Shown here: in pieces, positions 1 through 13,300 of the stretch
How the letters are laid out: every line of letters begins with the position of its first letter
Position numbering within the stretch: the stretch's first letter is position 1
NCBI RefSeq assembly: GCF_001949145.1
Contig: NW_019091440.1
Location: 1,266,588 to 1,330,587, forward strand
Source of the DNA: Acanthaster planci
Lineage: Eukaryota; Echinodermata; Asteroidea; Valvatida; Acanthasteridae
Direction of reading: 5' to 3'
DNA: 64,000 nucleotides
Translations under genes and position numbers: made by a program
Notes under the pieces: model-generated
What the model saw: the letters and a program-made list of their open reading frames with translations, nothing else
What the model was told of the DNA's origin: nothing
Database searches by the model: none

Positions 1-908
1 AGTATACAGCAGATTTCATCATAGGTATACCCGCCCTCAAAATAATGTTGAATCAGATCGTCTCTTATGAAAACTATTAAGGAATCAAACATTGTAAATA
101 ATCTATTATTTACATTCCGTTCTTTGAGATATCGTGCAGGGACAGACAGAAATATTGCATAGGCTATTGACCTAAGGTCAGGCTGCTAACGAGTAAAGTT
201 ACGTCTAGAGTAACTAATATCGAGAAAAACAATCTATCCTAACAAAAGTCTATTTTGTTAATTTATTTATGTAACCGAAATGGTATTATTTCATATACAC
301 GTTACTTAGCCGATGTCAGGATATTATTTCTTCTTTCAATTGGAGTTTGGCGCAACTGCAAAAACAAATACATGTACATCTTCTAGTTCTATTGCTAAAA
401 TGAGAGTCGGGCATGATGGATGGATCGAACAAAGACATGTACATGTGAAACGATCAAGGGTCAAAGTTAAAAATACCACTGCGCAATCGTGAAAAAAAAC
501 CACGGGCAACGCACGACGGGCGACGCACGACGGGTGACGCGCGACGGGCGACGGGTGACGCGCGACGGCCGACGGAAGACGGGCGACGGACGACGCACGA
601 CGGCAGATATGGAATTCCATAAAAACTGGACCTTCTTCCAAACTCCGTAATGTGATTCTGAATAATTAAGGTTATGAATACACTTATATTGTCACCGTAA
701 CTTCAGCGATTGTCCAATGGGAGCCTGCAAATCGTGGCGCGTCCACCTTTGCGACGAAGTCACTTACGAACCGGATATGGATCAAGTACATGTACAGGTA
801 GTCGATATTATCTAACAGTGCTACGTATGTGCACATTGAGCATACCAATAATCCATGAAGTATAATCATACCCCAAATTAAAACAAAACTAAACAATAGT
901 TTACTTAC
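1..908 (-). other. Intronic sequence of gene Z (no coding exon seen)
   Basis: This stretch lies downstream, on the minus strand, of the gene Z signal-peptide exon and is therefore inferred to be its first coding intron. The other genes of the array have first coding introns of about 2.5-4.2 kb, so exons 2 and 3 are expected before the window start. No C-x2-C or CCC-type LU exon is visible here. It holds a GC-rich minisatellite (501-604); the open frames across it are an artefact of that repeat. Confidence 0.6.
501..604. repeat. GC-rich minisatellite, about 10-bp unit
   Basis: About ten imperfect copies of a unit resembling CGACGGGCGA / CGACGCACGA run head to tail. The block is much richer in GC and CpG than its AT-rich surroundings and ends abruptly on both sides. 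It produces a spurious repetitive minus-strand ORF (alternating Val-Ala-Arg and Pro-Ser). Confidence 0.9.
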
Positions 909-951
909 TTAGACAAACCAGAAGGGACGCAAGCATCAAAATACACTTCAT
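909..951 (-). CDS. Gene Z, signal-peptide exon of an LU-domain gene (partial)
   Basis: This 43-nt exon encodes MKCILMLASLLVCL plus the first base of the next codon, then the donor GTAAGTAA. Length, phase-1 end, the MK start and the LLVCL end match the first coding exons of genes A-D. The acceptor lies two bases before the ATG (CTGTGTCAG/CC-ATG), as in A-C. A conserved non-coding exon and promoter lie at 2978-3123. It would encode the signal peptide of a secreted, probably GPI-anchored LU protein. The final base of the exon is A rather than G, so residue 15 differs from Gly. Exons 2-3 fall outside the window, so it could also be a pseudogene. Confidence 0.78.
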
Positions 952-1089
952 GGCTGACACAGCAAAAATGACTCACATGCGGATAACTCTATGACAGTGG
1001 CAAAACAAAAAGTAGGCAGTCATTTAACAAAGGATTGTCTGTCTTTACACAACACAAGTATAGGCCCTAAATGGAAAACAAAGGGGAAG

Positions 1090-1109
1090 AACACACACAC
1101 ACACACACA
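1090..1109. repeat. (AC)n microsatellite
   Basis: A pure AC dinucleotide run of about ten units inside a purine-rich stretch. Confidence 0.9.
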
Positions 1110-1450
1110 AGACGACACAACAGAACTCATGAGAGGAAAAAGCGAGACCAACAGGAGAAGATAAAACAAGACTAATTTAGTAACATTAATTTATAAGGTT
1201 TGAACAAATGTAATCCAAACTTATTGTAGACATCTTGTTTTTCACATGTTGTATAATTGTTTATTTACACTGGGTTACCGATTCGGTACAAAATGATCTG
1301 CCATGGGTCTCAGCAAAAAATAGATTGTGATTCGCGACGAAAAATCCTGGAGCCCTAATAGTGTACATTTCATAAAATTTCAAACCCGTTTCCCGAATAC
1401 TGATGTGTGAATACTTTTTACCAAAGATCGTAAAGCGCCGAGTAGCGGCG

Positions 1451-1554
1451 CAAGATGGAGAACTTCACCGTAAATACGCGTTAAACGTCGTACGTGCATA
1501 CACTCAAATGGCGCCCGTGGTGATAACATCTTCTTGGCCAAGTTCTCCATCTTG
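1451..1554. repeat. Short inverted-repeat element, 104 bp
   Basis: CAAGATGGAGAACTT at 1451-1465 is matched exactly by its reverse complement at 1540-1554, giving 15-bp perfect arms around a 74-bp interior. No target-site duplication is clear. It could be a tiny MITE or a chance hairpin; 15/15 identity favours a real element. Confidence 0.55.
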
Positions 1555-2977
1555 CCTTTTATAGTCGAAACAATTTAGATGACATCGGTTTGACTGTATA
1601 GTTGTACATTGTTAATCACTAACACGATAAACCCAATGGACTTTGCACAAGATTTGCATTCGAGTCATGAGGTATATGAAGTTGAGCAGTATCGTGTGTA
1701 GCATGAGATCTACAAACAAGCCCCCCCCCGTCATTGAAAGTGTGTGCTTTGTCAAGCTAGACGGTGGGTACGATACGGGTCACCTCGTAGACGCTAATGG
1801 AACGCACACACTGCTGCTGTGGATTGAGTGACGTTACGCCGCCCTCGAGAACAGAACGCTCCATTGGTGTGTTCTAAATCGTGTGTCTTAAACTAAAGTT
1901 GTGGTCTTTTATCATTACAAATGCTAGGCTCCATGCCGAACCTGAAGACGGGCGAAGCCATGGCTGCTGAACCCATTATAAACAGGGCTTTGGCTGAGGC
2001 AGAATCATGGTGGACGTATACGTAATATTGTCTGATTGACCGGCATTTGAGACAGACTTACAGACCAGGGAAGACTGAATCCACATCTATGAACTTAACC
2101 ATCAACGAGCCGGGTTACTTCAGCCAATCTCACCGCCAGGAAGGGCAGATTCAACCCTCAAGAACTCGGCTGTGCCAAGGTCGTTTTTTTAGGCTTCGCA
2201 TGCATGCATGTGTACAGTCACATGTAGAGAATCTAAGGATTGCGCGCGCACCAGTCAGCGTGCAGTGAGGCACCGCAGGCACGGTGAAAAAAGTGTACAT
2301 TTTCGGCTGATCCGTCTCGGCAAAATGGGCACTGCGCAAGAACGCTGTATTCAATTTTTACAAAATTGGTGTCAAAAGGATCGCAAGGAGCAACTCTAAA
2401 CACTCCTTTAAGTTGAGTTACTGAAAAATGTACTACAGGGATATCAGAAAAAAAATCAAATGGGGGGGGGGTGGACTCCGCCCCAGTTCTTTTAGGATTA
2501 ACCCTGAAAGGTAAGCCCTAAAACGCCTCAAAGCCAAGTTGGAAAAATAATTATGTTCAGCCGACTAGTTTGGGGATTCAGCATTTGCTTACACTACTGA
2601 TCATTTTTTCATACGTTTGGTGTCAAAATGACTGAAAGAAGTCCTACAAAAAGACCCAAAGGCGAAGCGCAATAACAAAGATTGGGCTTTGACGGTATCG
2701 GAGGAAATGTGTATGGGGGACACCTCCACTCTTGGATTCCGAGGATGAGAGTGATCCAGGTTGCTCTATGTTATATCACATCTTTATATCTCTCAGAGAA
2801 AGGAAACGGTTGGTTACCAACATGTTTATTAAATAATAATCAGCATTTCTAACACTAAAATAGACGGATTGGACATACCGCATTCAAAACAAAGCAAAAA
2901 GCCCACTTCAGTTAGCTGAATGATGTAAGAGTTTCCAGCACAAAAATTGATTCACAATAATTGTCGGAAATTCTTAC

Positions 2978-3123
2978 CTCAAAACTGCGCCCTGCGAACT
3001 CAGGGAAGACACGGCTGGAAATGTGGCTTTGTTTTACATAGAAACACCTAACCAGTGCCCATGCGCAGCGTAAGGACGGGGTTCAAGGGCAAGCAGCAAT
3101 GATTGGACTAACGCTGTCACGTG
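2978..3123 (-). promoter_or_regulatory. Promoter and non-coding 5' exon of gene Z
   Basis: On the minus strand an exon ending TTTTGAG meets the donor GTAAGAATTTCC with its last base at 2978; gene A has the same donor context. Upstream lie ATTGG at 3102-3106 (inverted CCAAT, NF-Y type) and CACGTG at 3118-3123 (USF/bHLH type), start-to-start spacing 16 bp as in genes A-D. The distance from E-box to donor is 140 bp. The transcription start is not visible but should lie between the CCAAT box and the donor. Confidence 0.65.
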
Positions 3124-4436
3124 GTGAAATTTCCACGCTTCAATTATAAATAGGGATGAGGTGAAACTTGCAGTCCATGTCATTCACTCATCATCCTGTT
3201 ATTGACTCAACGCAAACAGATTTAGATGCGTCATGTTGACTTCAGTACAAACCACATAAATTAATTGTCCTCTGTTGTTCGTGGATAGAACAATAATTGG
3301 TAATCAGATAGCCACATAATTAAGATACTGTGAGAGAGTGCCCGAATTATGAACTTCACAGAAGTGTAAACCATGCCATAGGCGTCCCATGCTTTCAAAC
3401 TGTTCATAGCTACGTAGTTTGTAACATCGGAGACAGCCAGGGCATGATCACTTCATCACTATGCCAACACGGTAGAACGTCGCTGTAACACGATGGGGTT
3501 GACACAAAAAGTTCGGTGTGGCGTTCGTTCAGGATGGCGATTTTCAGTCAAGGATGCACGCACTCATTCAGAGCTCTAGCCGACATTCAGACGTATGGTG
3601 ACCAACCGCACAGAATGGTTCGGTATTGCGGGCCAAAACTTATAGGCCTACGCAGAAAAGGTAATAATAAAAAAAAATCAAAGAAACAAACATAAAAATT
3701 CCAGCATTTTCTTATTCTCCTTTCACGTTTCACCTTTCGGAAGTCCTCACTGCATTGCGAAATGATGTCAACTTTTCCTTGAATCTCCGATGGTTCCTGT
3801 TTGATTGATTAAATCAGGATGACTAATTTTCAGTCAACAGTGACTGACCTTGGTCTAATTTGACTAGTATTTGACGGATAAAATGTTAGTCATTGGCCTG
3901 TCTGAATAATTGTAGTCATTAGCCTGTCTTATTCACATTGGTCATTTTAGACACAGAGCCGTACTAACATTTATAAGTCCACATGACTATTTTTTTTTAT
4001 AGTGAAATGTAATTACAGACTACTGATGCACATTTACACGTGTGGCCATTCATATTGCAGGAAAATGGGCTTTGTAACAACAGACAGGTCTTTCATGTGA
4101 GTATCGCTCATTTCCATGAGCAGCAGCGAGTGTGTCTGTCTTGTTTGCTGCAGCAAACTCTGGACTTGGGGGTCGGTTATTTATTTCAACTTATTAATTA
4201 CTTCTTTCCATTTCAAAGGTGAACGAACCCCGATCGCTTAATCTCCGAGTCATAGTTTCCTGGGGAAAATGTTTCATCCGTGAAGGTGTTACACTTTGGA
4301 CTTAGAGGTGTGGCGAGGCAAATAAATGTACCTGCAAATTTACAACCTACACCTTCGTTAATTTGTAACCAAGCTGTTGGCGCGTTTTACTCTAATCATG
4401 ACCCTTGATGACATTGCGTTGGTTTCAAAGTAAGTC

Positions 4437-4615
4437 CAGAGGCGTAACTGGGGCTAGTGTGTGTGGGGGGGGGCACCCGGGGATGCACATATTTTTTTTT
4501 CAAGGGGGTACCAAAAGACAATGAGCAGCAGCAGTGGTTGTTCATGAATTTTTAAGGGGGCACGGGGGGCATGGGCACTTGCTGCGGGGCACGTTCCCCC
4601 CCGGTTACGCCACTG
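4437..4615. mobile_element. hAT-type MITE, 179 bp
   Basis: The left end reads CAGAGGCGTAACTGGGG and the right end, reverse-complemented, reads CAGTGGCGTAACCGGGG, giving terminal inverted repeats with few mismatches. The element is flanked by 8-bp direct repeats AGTAAGTC (4429-4436) and AGTAGGTC (4616-4623) differing at one base. CAGTGGCGTA-type ends and 8-bp duplications are characteristic of hAT-superfamily non-autonomous elements. The interior is G-rich with no coding capacity. Confidence 0.82.
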
Positions 4616-7600
4616 AGTAGGTCTCGTTAAAATTCTATTCCATTAAAAGCTGTAATGTCGGACTGAACACAAACATTTATGTAAAGCTTGTTTGATCACT
4701 GCATGCAAAACTCTCTCCAATAGGCCTTCAGCTGAGACTAAGGAACAGGCTGTAAAAATGAATTCCGTTCCAGCAACGCAGGGACTACTTTTTGAATGCA
4801 TAAATGTGAGGTTCTGAACGACCCAAACGTTATGTCAAAAAGGTCATCAAAAAATCCTGCAGTTTTTTTGTAATTCCATCTCAAAGTTTGTCATAGTCTT
4901 GTATGCTACAATGCAAAATACACATATATGTATGCATTTCTAAAGCTTTTTTTGGGCACTTCCAAAAAATTAGAGAACTGCGATTATGTCAAACCTTCGA
5001 TATTGTAAATTTTAATTTGTATTATGAATATATGTGACAAATTAAGAACCACATTAAGAAAGCACATGATTTTTGTCAGTTCACACCACAGAAAGGCTTT
5101 ACTATGTTTTTCTTGAACCATTTTTGATCTGGTAGACACCACCATTGTTATTCTTTAACAATCTGGCTTATTAGAATAAAAAAATAAAATGCAAAAGGAG
5201 AGATAATTGGTTTTGTTCTGTACAGATACCAGGAGGCTGTGATGTCCAAAATGGAGATGAAAATGTAATAACTTGCTGACAGCAGGGGAAATATAATGTA
5301 CATGTAGGGAACTTCACTCAATGTACTCCTAATGTAATTTTGTTTCCGACAGACGCCCCCCTTGTTACAGCCAATCATTAGGTGCTAAAAATGGCCCCCA
5401 ATTCCAAATCAAATGACTTATTCATACTTTGGTGTTACTATCTGGAACGGGCCATACGATTATGACACAAGGCATTAAGAAAAATGTCCCCAAAAGGTTA
5501 ATTTCACCGGTTACGTTGATTATCAAAAGAGCACATTTAATTCAGATGTAATGCTATTTTTATAAATCAAATTCATAATGCAAAGGTAAAGGAAGCAACT
5601 CTAATGAACAGGACAGCTATGAAATCAAGATGCTTCGTGCTTCCTTCAAAAGACAACGCTGAAGAGGGCTACAAATTGGAACCCCGGAGCATTTTTTCAT
5701 TATTATCAATCAAAAATTATTAACTACAGAGTGTCATCCTGTCATGTAACAACGTATGAAGACGTGGGAGCATCTGTACCAGTTTCCAAGTCAGACATGT
5801 CGGTTAATGAACCATGCTCTGAAATGTCCAAAGATTCGGCCAAAGTTCTTGATGACGATGTGGAGGAGTTGACAATCTTACACTTGTTTCTCCAGAAAGG
5901 CGTGTGGGAGCAGAGCTGAGGATAATCTCTTTTGAGCCAGCACTTCAACCTAGCCATCAATCACTATCTCTGTTGAACATCTCGTAGGCCTCTTGGTGCT
6001 CCATCTGAAGTTCACTCCTTTAATACAATCTGACAGTAAGCAACGCTCTTTATACTGGACACTTCATCTAAACAGATCTTCCCATCACAACCCTTTGAAT
6101 CCATTTTGAGAAAAATGGAAGAGAAAAATGGGAAGGAATGATTTGGACTTACTGTGGAATTATGCTTGTTCAATTCAATGAGTCAGCATGGTGATATGCG
6201 GGCACTTGCTTGCAACTCTGCAGAAAGCCCTGCACGAAAGATAACTACGAGTACAAGAAGTTTTGCATGTATGTACTTCAACTTGCCAATATTAAAAGTG
6301 TCTGACATGCAAATGAGGACACTACAGCACAGTGGGAGCTGGAACAAGTGCTGGTTTCCAATCATCACAAATTGTGGTTTTAATCAGAGTTTTGAATGAA
6401 ATATAAAAATGATTTCCTTCACCGTTGTCAGCATTATTCACCAGGATTATGAACACCACCCTAATTTTGAAAGGAGCCTCAAATAATGTTAAGGGCACTG
6501 AAAGGCCACAATTGTTTCATTCTCCCCCAAATAAAGAAGATATTTTTAACCTGAGTCAAACTAGGAAAACACATCAATCAATTATTGTCTACAGCGTACC
6601 CTTCAGGATCCTTGCTTCTCCTTGTCAGGAACTGACTGTATGATTTGTAACCAGAGGTGCGATATCAAACCTCCAGAATAACACAGTCTTTATCCCAAAT
6701 GCGTACCAAGACATTCTCGTCTCTTTTGCTCTCTGCTGCTTGACAAAGAATTCCTGAAAAAGAAATTTAAAAGAAAAAACAATTTAAACCATCTTGCTTG
6801 TGCTCTTAATCTTCTAACCCTTTTTAAATGCAATTTGTTGCTAGACATTTTTGGAATGATAGTTTGTGCTGTCTGTGTTATTAGTCCAAATAAAGGCTGC
6901 TACTTAATGTGGAACCTTAATCAGGGCTCTTCGTGTACTCTGTCAATGCTTAGGCCCAGGATGAATGTATAAAAACAGCTTTCAAATATTCAAAAGTTTC
7001 ACCCGCTGACATCCGCTAAATTTTATGAGCTGAAATTCCACCAGCACGTTCATTACTAGTGCGATCAGCTATTCGCAGGTTGTCATTTCAAGGGAATATG
7101 CAGGTGTCGGTGGGTGAAACTTTAAAAAGTGTACATGTACATGTATCCGTATCAAGGACCCAAGAGAAGGGTCTTGTTTATAGGTCTACTGCTTAATGCT
7201 GCCAGCTCTGGTCAGATTGAACCACACTGTAGCATGAGGATTTTTATTATTACATCTGTAGATTTATAGCAACTTTGCAAACCTGTGGTAGTAATGTGCA
7301 TGCTCCTGCCTCATTTGTATATTTCATGGGAAAGGGCCACTCGTTGACTCCATGTTACTAGAAATAGCTTCAGTGGTGGGCATGATGGGCTAAAATTAAA
7401 ATAACAACATAGACCTTACCTACATTGTAAATTATTATTCATTTAATTTTGAAAGCTACTTAGTACTTGAACTTCAACCAACATGCCCTTGCCTGATCAT
7501 TGTAATGTAATAGTTAGGCAGCTTACCTCCATTAGAAATTTCTGCGCTGCAACAACGCGCGTAGGCTAGGACTAGTCGTCCTGATCAAGGGCTGATCCTG

Positions 7601-8245
7601 AGGTAAGGGTCGAGAATCCTGTGCAAGGGTAAAGTCACCTAGCCTAGTGTGACTGTGCCTAAGTCCGAACGGTGCATGTGCTGTTGAGGGGCTCGGTAGG
7701 TTGAGGGGCTGATTGGTGGTGCGGTATAGTTCCTGATAGGAGCTTGCGTTCGATGCAAGGGCGCATTGCTGTCTCGTGACGTGAGTTGCGTGTAGCGCAG
7801 CCCTGACAATAAGCCCGTAAACTTGCTAAAGTCCCTGATTCGGCACTGGATGCCCGCACTTAATTGTGGCGTTCACTGCTCTGGGCGAAGTCCAGTCACG
7901 TATAATCGCGCAGTTTCCCCGTCAATAGCGCCCTCTACTGGTGTATTGGTTGAGTGTGTTGATGAATAAACCAGCCGCTTCGGCCCGCTTGTTAATTGTT
8001 GTATATAAGTCAGGAGTCCAAGCGAAGTTTGTTTCAAGTCAGGTCTGTCCAGGTTTCGTCATTAAGTTTCGACCAATCAGATTAGCCATCATCTCGACGA
8101 AGACTAACTTTCTTCGGGGACGGTATACTTCGGTCCCAACGGACACGTCTCTAGTCGCTCAGGGACTCTCCGGCGTGCCGTCCGACGCACCGCGCCTCAA
8201 GGAGGAGGGCGCCCTCGCCTTCGTCGTGGGGGCATAGCGTCACAA

Positions 8246-8281
8246 TACATGTACACGTACATGTATGTACATGTACGTGCT
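8246..8281. repeat. TACATG/TACGTG alternating microsatellite
   Basis: Tandem, self-complementary TACATG-like hexamers. Similar runs occur near 13710, 47085, 51780 and 55600, so this is a genome-wide repeat type here. Confidence 0.8.
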
Positions 8282-9809
8282 TCGCCACAGCTGGCATAGT
8301 CTGTGCAGCGTGCAAGTAATCCCTCGCACTTGGTTTGTTTGGTGATTTCGCGATCACATGAAGTGACCTTTCTCCACCAGGCATTCATAAGGGCTTTTAC
8401 TTTTTCAAACTTGTCTGATTTTACACGCACTGAACTCTTGAAATTCGTCGATGTCGACGTTGAGGCTCATGCCGTCCGCATCGTCGGATGTCGGCATGTT
8501 TACTGCTTCGTGTCATTACCATATACCAACCCACGACCTTCGTTCTGGGCTCAGATTGGACAATTTACATCACGTGGTAACATTACATCGTTCGCGAACG
8601 ATTTTTAAACGTGGCGAATTTCGCACTTATGGGTACAGTCCACTAATTCAATCCCCTTTGAAAACAGTGTAAAATCAGCACTGTTCAAGGCCTAATCACA
8701 TGCACACCAACATCCCTGAGATTTCTGAAACACAGATGAAATTCTTGTCTGGTCACTTATCTTTCAATTTCTTTTCATTTTTTTTGTGGGTTAAACAATT
8801 ATATTTTTAATTATTCTAACAAAACAAAATCACCTCCCGAAAAGTGATTTTTCTGAAGTCTGATTGCAGCCGTTTTTCAAGTGGCAACCCTCAACTTTCT
8901 CTTGTACCGAGTACCATTTTTCAACCGTAGTTTTTAGCCATTCTGCTCTCATATGAAAGCTCAAAGACCCAGGGAGTTGATCCTGGCAAGGATTTACACA
9001 ATCTCACCATTTTTGGGGCCAAACAATCTCCTTTTTCAAAAGATACTGTGGGGGGCACTTTTAATGCTAATGAGCTGGCCAGAAATTCTCACTTGAATTA
9101 GTGGTCTACACCCATCCCCAACGGCAAAATGTTCGCTCTTTCCACCCAAATTATTAAAACAAAACAACTGCAGGACAACTTGTGGAGAGCGTTTGCGTTT
9201 GTCATCTCTGGTAATTTATGTACTCGATTCTGTTCAGTAAATCTATTCACGCAGTTGTTGGAACGAAACGAAAGAATGCAGGGGTTCAGCTGAAGGCTTA
9301 GTATGCCCCCAGCGTCTCAAAGTCTCTCATTCCTATGAGTTGAGATGCTACATCCACTTTCAAATTTTAATCGGTGGCTGTTCAAAAACAAAAGTGGAAT
9401 TAAAACGTGGGCCCAAATTTAAGTACCGTTCCTAGGATCCCTGTGTGAAATAGGAGTTAAAATAAACAAACAAAAAAGGTGCTTTGAAAACATAAATTTG
9501 AGTGAATTAAAAGTAAGGTCAAAACAGACTTTGGACCAAAAACGCAAATTTGAAAGGGGGAGGGAACCTGAAACCCATATGATACCAAGGGGCTATGTTC
9601 ATGAAACAGCCGTAAAACTGTTATTATAAGTATTACATTCCTGCTAAATCTTACATCAATACGGCGTATTTATTGCTTTAAAAACATTCTTGTAACAAAA
9701 TGGATTGAAGTGTTTATTTAAGTGCGTTTTAACATTCAACTAAATGTTCCAGCAATCACAGTAAAATCGGGCTTGAACAGAAGCAAAGATATTAATTACA
9801 AGAACTTTT

Positions 9810-9872
9810 GATTGTCTGCATAAGGAACTGAGTGTGGCACGTGACCACAATCCAGCCTCGAACTCGGCATTA
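9810..9872. repeat. GATTGTCTGCA repeat, copy 1 (3' of gene A)
   Basis: About 63 bp beginning GATTGTCTGCATAAGGAACT and containing GGCACGTGACC. This is one of six copies in the window; this one lies about 0.5 kb downstream of gene A's stop. Confidence 0.85.
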
Positions 9873-10399
9873 TTATTCCAGATTTCAAATATTTTGACTC
9901 GAAAGGGTTAGTTGATTTGGTCACCCTCGATTAGTGTAGATAGCAAGGGTTGTGAGAGTCCATACTTTTCTTTGTACATAATCGTTTACTTTGGTTAGCA
10001 GTAACCCTTTGAAAAAACTGAAGTGTTCAAATCCCTTTCGACATACAATCTTTCAGCAAAATGGTCGATCAAATGGGTTGGTATAAATCACTTTATTGCA
10101 GCTAAATTTACTATCTGAGGGGCACTTCGACATGGTAGTTAAGCCATTGAAGTTACTCGATTTCGAAAAGGTAATGCTAGTTTGTCATAAGCTTTCATTC
10201 ATCAGTTCTTCATGCGTATTATGAAAGAAATCGAACCTAAATTCTTTTTGGATTATTAATCTACAAATTAAATTTTCAATCTATCTTAGAGCATAACAAA
10301 GGAGTGTACTTTTGCTAGGAAAAGGTGAACTTTCGGAGTTTCTATTTTGTAATCTATTTTCATTGACCGTAAGGTTTAAACTACAGCGGCATACGTTCC

Positions 10400-13300
10400 T
10401 TAAAAAGCAGCTTTGATCACAAGCAACATGGCGGACAACAGTACGTAGCTGACTTGTCGAGTGGTGGCGCTGTTGCAGAGGTCCGTGTTGCAGCAGCAAG
10501 TTGTCGTGTCCCCAACTAACGGCACAGAAATAGTCCGGCAGCTGTTTGGACCCCCGCTCACCAAGTCAGTGCAGGTGTCTGAAGCACCACATGTTCGCCC
10601 AGTAACGATGTCACCGACTTTTTGTTTCTGCGGAGAGAAGATGAAATCAAAACTCGAGTCAAATTCGTCAAATTCCAAGGAGATTGATATATTCACACTT
10701 GCCTCAATGGTGCTGAGCACTGCACTCCAAACAAAAAGTGAATTTTTGAATCCATCTGACTCATGGGCAGTTTTATCTACATATTTTCCGCCCAACACTG
10801 TAGATGAGCTTACGAAGGAAGCAAAACAAGGAGAGCTGAGCGATCTACAATGCCATTTAACACCATGCCAACGATTGTTATTGTTGCGGTTCTTTGCTTT
10901 GAATTTCCTTGTGACAAACAAAAGGGATATTACTCCAACTAATTGTTGAAAATAATGCAATTCGGGCGATTCACAATAGTGCGCCTCCAAGAGTCTGAAA
11001 CGCGTTGGCCAATTACAACGCGCAAAATTTGTCAACCCTTTTCAAACGTGCATTGGGTCAACAGATTTTGCGCACTGTGATTGGCCCACGAGTTGCCAAC
11101 TCTTGGAGGCGCACTATTGTGAAACGCTCGTATTCATTTATACACAGCAAAATTGCAGTACTTAATCATTATTGTTCAGCTCCGCAGATTTGGGACACAT
11201 TGTTCTGCGGTAGGGTGACATCAATATGACGGATTTTGACGTCATCATTGTGTCTACTCCTGAATGGATATCATTTCTTTAGGAAAAAAAGGAACAGATG
11301 ACGCTCCGCTGGCAATCCTAAAACGCGGGATAAAACCTGACTGGACAACGCACCATAGGAAGCAAAATTTGAGACCGAGAGAACACCAATTCTTTGTGTT
11401 GGTCATTGTTTCACTGGAATCTGAGGAATTCTTTTAAGACATGGGGGGGGGTGTTCAACAATAGTCTAGATTGTGTGTCTTTTTTGTGTTGATGGAATCT
11501 TTGGAATTCCTTTCAGATTTCTGGGGGGGGGGTGCAGTAAGCACAATGGCCTTAGGGTATACAGCTTGCGCATCACACTGGTCCCACTTTCCGACATATT
11601 GTGCCGGGTATTGTGTATCGTATAGCGATCGGACAAGTTGGGAGTACCCCTCGGTATCATTTCTTGCTGGGTATAGACAACACTGTACTCACCACGCATG
11701 TATCGAACTGAGACCCACAGTCCGTTTCAGTGGCGTCAGCTTTGCTGAATGGGTCATTACACGTTCCGGTGGCGCAGACATAGCACTTCCTCGCTTGACT
11801 TGCGCCTGGTAAAAGAACATTGCACATGACAGGATTGTGGTTTTCATGGACTGATGGTGGCTTGTTTCGTTTTCTTATCACATTGCCCGGAGACATTATT
11901 GCCTCTTGCCTTCCGATTTCAGGTTTTAGTTGTTAAGCTTCTTAGGAAACCCATTGGAGTAAGTAGTGATGAACTTGATTCAGAACTTCCGACTGGATGG
12001 AAAACGTGCAGGCCAAACATTTTACACGAACAAATGAAACCACTACGGAAATTTTTTTTTTTAAATCTCTGTACTTCCTTTAATGGCTATTGTAATACTG
12101 CATTCTGTATAGTATGTAGTCTTGCCCCAAGACTCGTTTTTACTGTTTTGGCCGGTGCACCCTACCTGCAGGCGCTGGCGCTGGCGAGCACAGCCAAATA
12201 GTAGGACATGTACCGGTAGAGGGCGCTTTACTCACAAGAGACGAACTGCCAGAAACCAGTCTTGTAAAATCTGGCAGGCCTGAAGCCACCTTTCCATACG
12301 TGCGTCAACACTGGCGTCAAGCGTTGGGTATCCGTCAGAATCGCTCTTGGGGCGATTTTGACCGCCAAAAGCAACACACATCTGTGTTATGTTAAGTTAA
12401 TGGTGTTGATTTTTGTGTTTTGTGTCCGCAAAGGTGAAATGGATAAACGCATCGTGTACGCAACGCACCCCTAAAAAGTACTTGCGGAAAGTCGCCTTTA
12501 CCAAAAAGTCTGAGCATACCTCACGTGCACAAGTTACCAAGGCTTATTGCGAGTACGCGCTACCAAAAACCGCACGCCATGCACACTGTGGTTTTCGGCA
12601 ATGCGCCATGAGATAAATATTTGAAAGGGTTTTTTTAGTACCGGTGTCAGCTAATCAAGGGATGTTTTCAGAGGTGAAGAATGCCATGATCAATTAAAAA
12701 TGTCCTCAAGTTGTGAAACTACGCCTATTTTAATAATACAGCGGTGGGGAGGGGCCTACCAAGCTGGCGGGGGGGGGGGAATTGCTCCCTGGAGATTTTC
12801 GCAGAACTGATAGCAGTAATGCTTTTAATTTAAAATAGTGTTATCGTCTTCAAGGAAGAGGGGGCAGTAAGAAATTTGTAGAGATTAAAAACAAAAAAGA
12901 ACCGTGATTTTTAGAATCCTGGATGTGGCACTATAATTTTGGAATGTACTGTCTGCGTAACCGCCAGTTGCGTGCACAAACTCAGTTGAAAACCCTCCCA
13001 CCAGCCCGTATCTTCATAGCCGGTGAGGGCGCACTTCGACCAGGTGTGGATTCGAAGATACGTATACAGGCCTTGGTACTGTTGGGGTACGATACCCGCA
13101 AACACGCACGTTAACCCGCAAACAAGACAGATATCATGCATCATTGTAACGGCTTTTTATCCCTTTGCCGGAGCACACGTATGTTTATGCCCCTCACTTT
13201 GTTGGTACACATGCGCACTGAATCCCACTACAGCGCCAGAAGCCATAAAATGGCTCTTGACTAGGGCAGGTGGACCCTAAAAGTAATCGTTCAACATCAT

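Larger units (their letters stand above)
952..2977 (-). other. Inferred 5'-UTR intron of gene Z
   Basis: This lies between the gene Z coding exon and its predicted non-coding exon donor. It contains an AC dinucleotide run (1090-1109), a 15-bp inverted repeat pair (1451-1554) and short G runs (about 2462-2471). No coding exon is recognised; the small ORFs show no domain or splice support. Confidence 0.55.
3124..9809. other. Intergenic region between genes Z and A
   Basis: About 6.7 kb with no recognisable gene. It holds a hAT-type MITE (4437-4615), a TACATG-type repeat (8246-8281), two imperfect copies of a TAGTCATTRGCCTGTC unit near 3884-3935, and short homopolymers. ORFs up to about 100 codons (for example near 8303-8608) have no domain, repeat or splice evidence. 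Confidence 0.6.

Noticed and set aside
505-602. CRISPR-like array
   Set aside because: Units are contiguous ~10-bp tandem repeats without spacers, in an animal genome.
10400-11035. A 211-codon minus-strand ORF as one protein
   Set aside because: Only its last 75 codons (10627-10400) match the LU family; an AG acceptor (CTCTCCGCAG) precedes them and the upstream part overlaps a foldback element.
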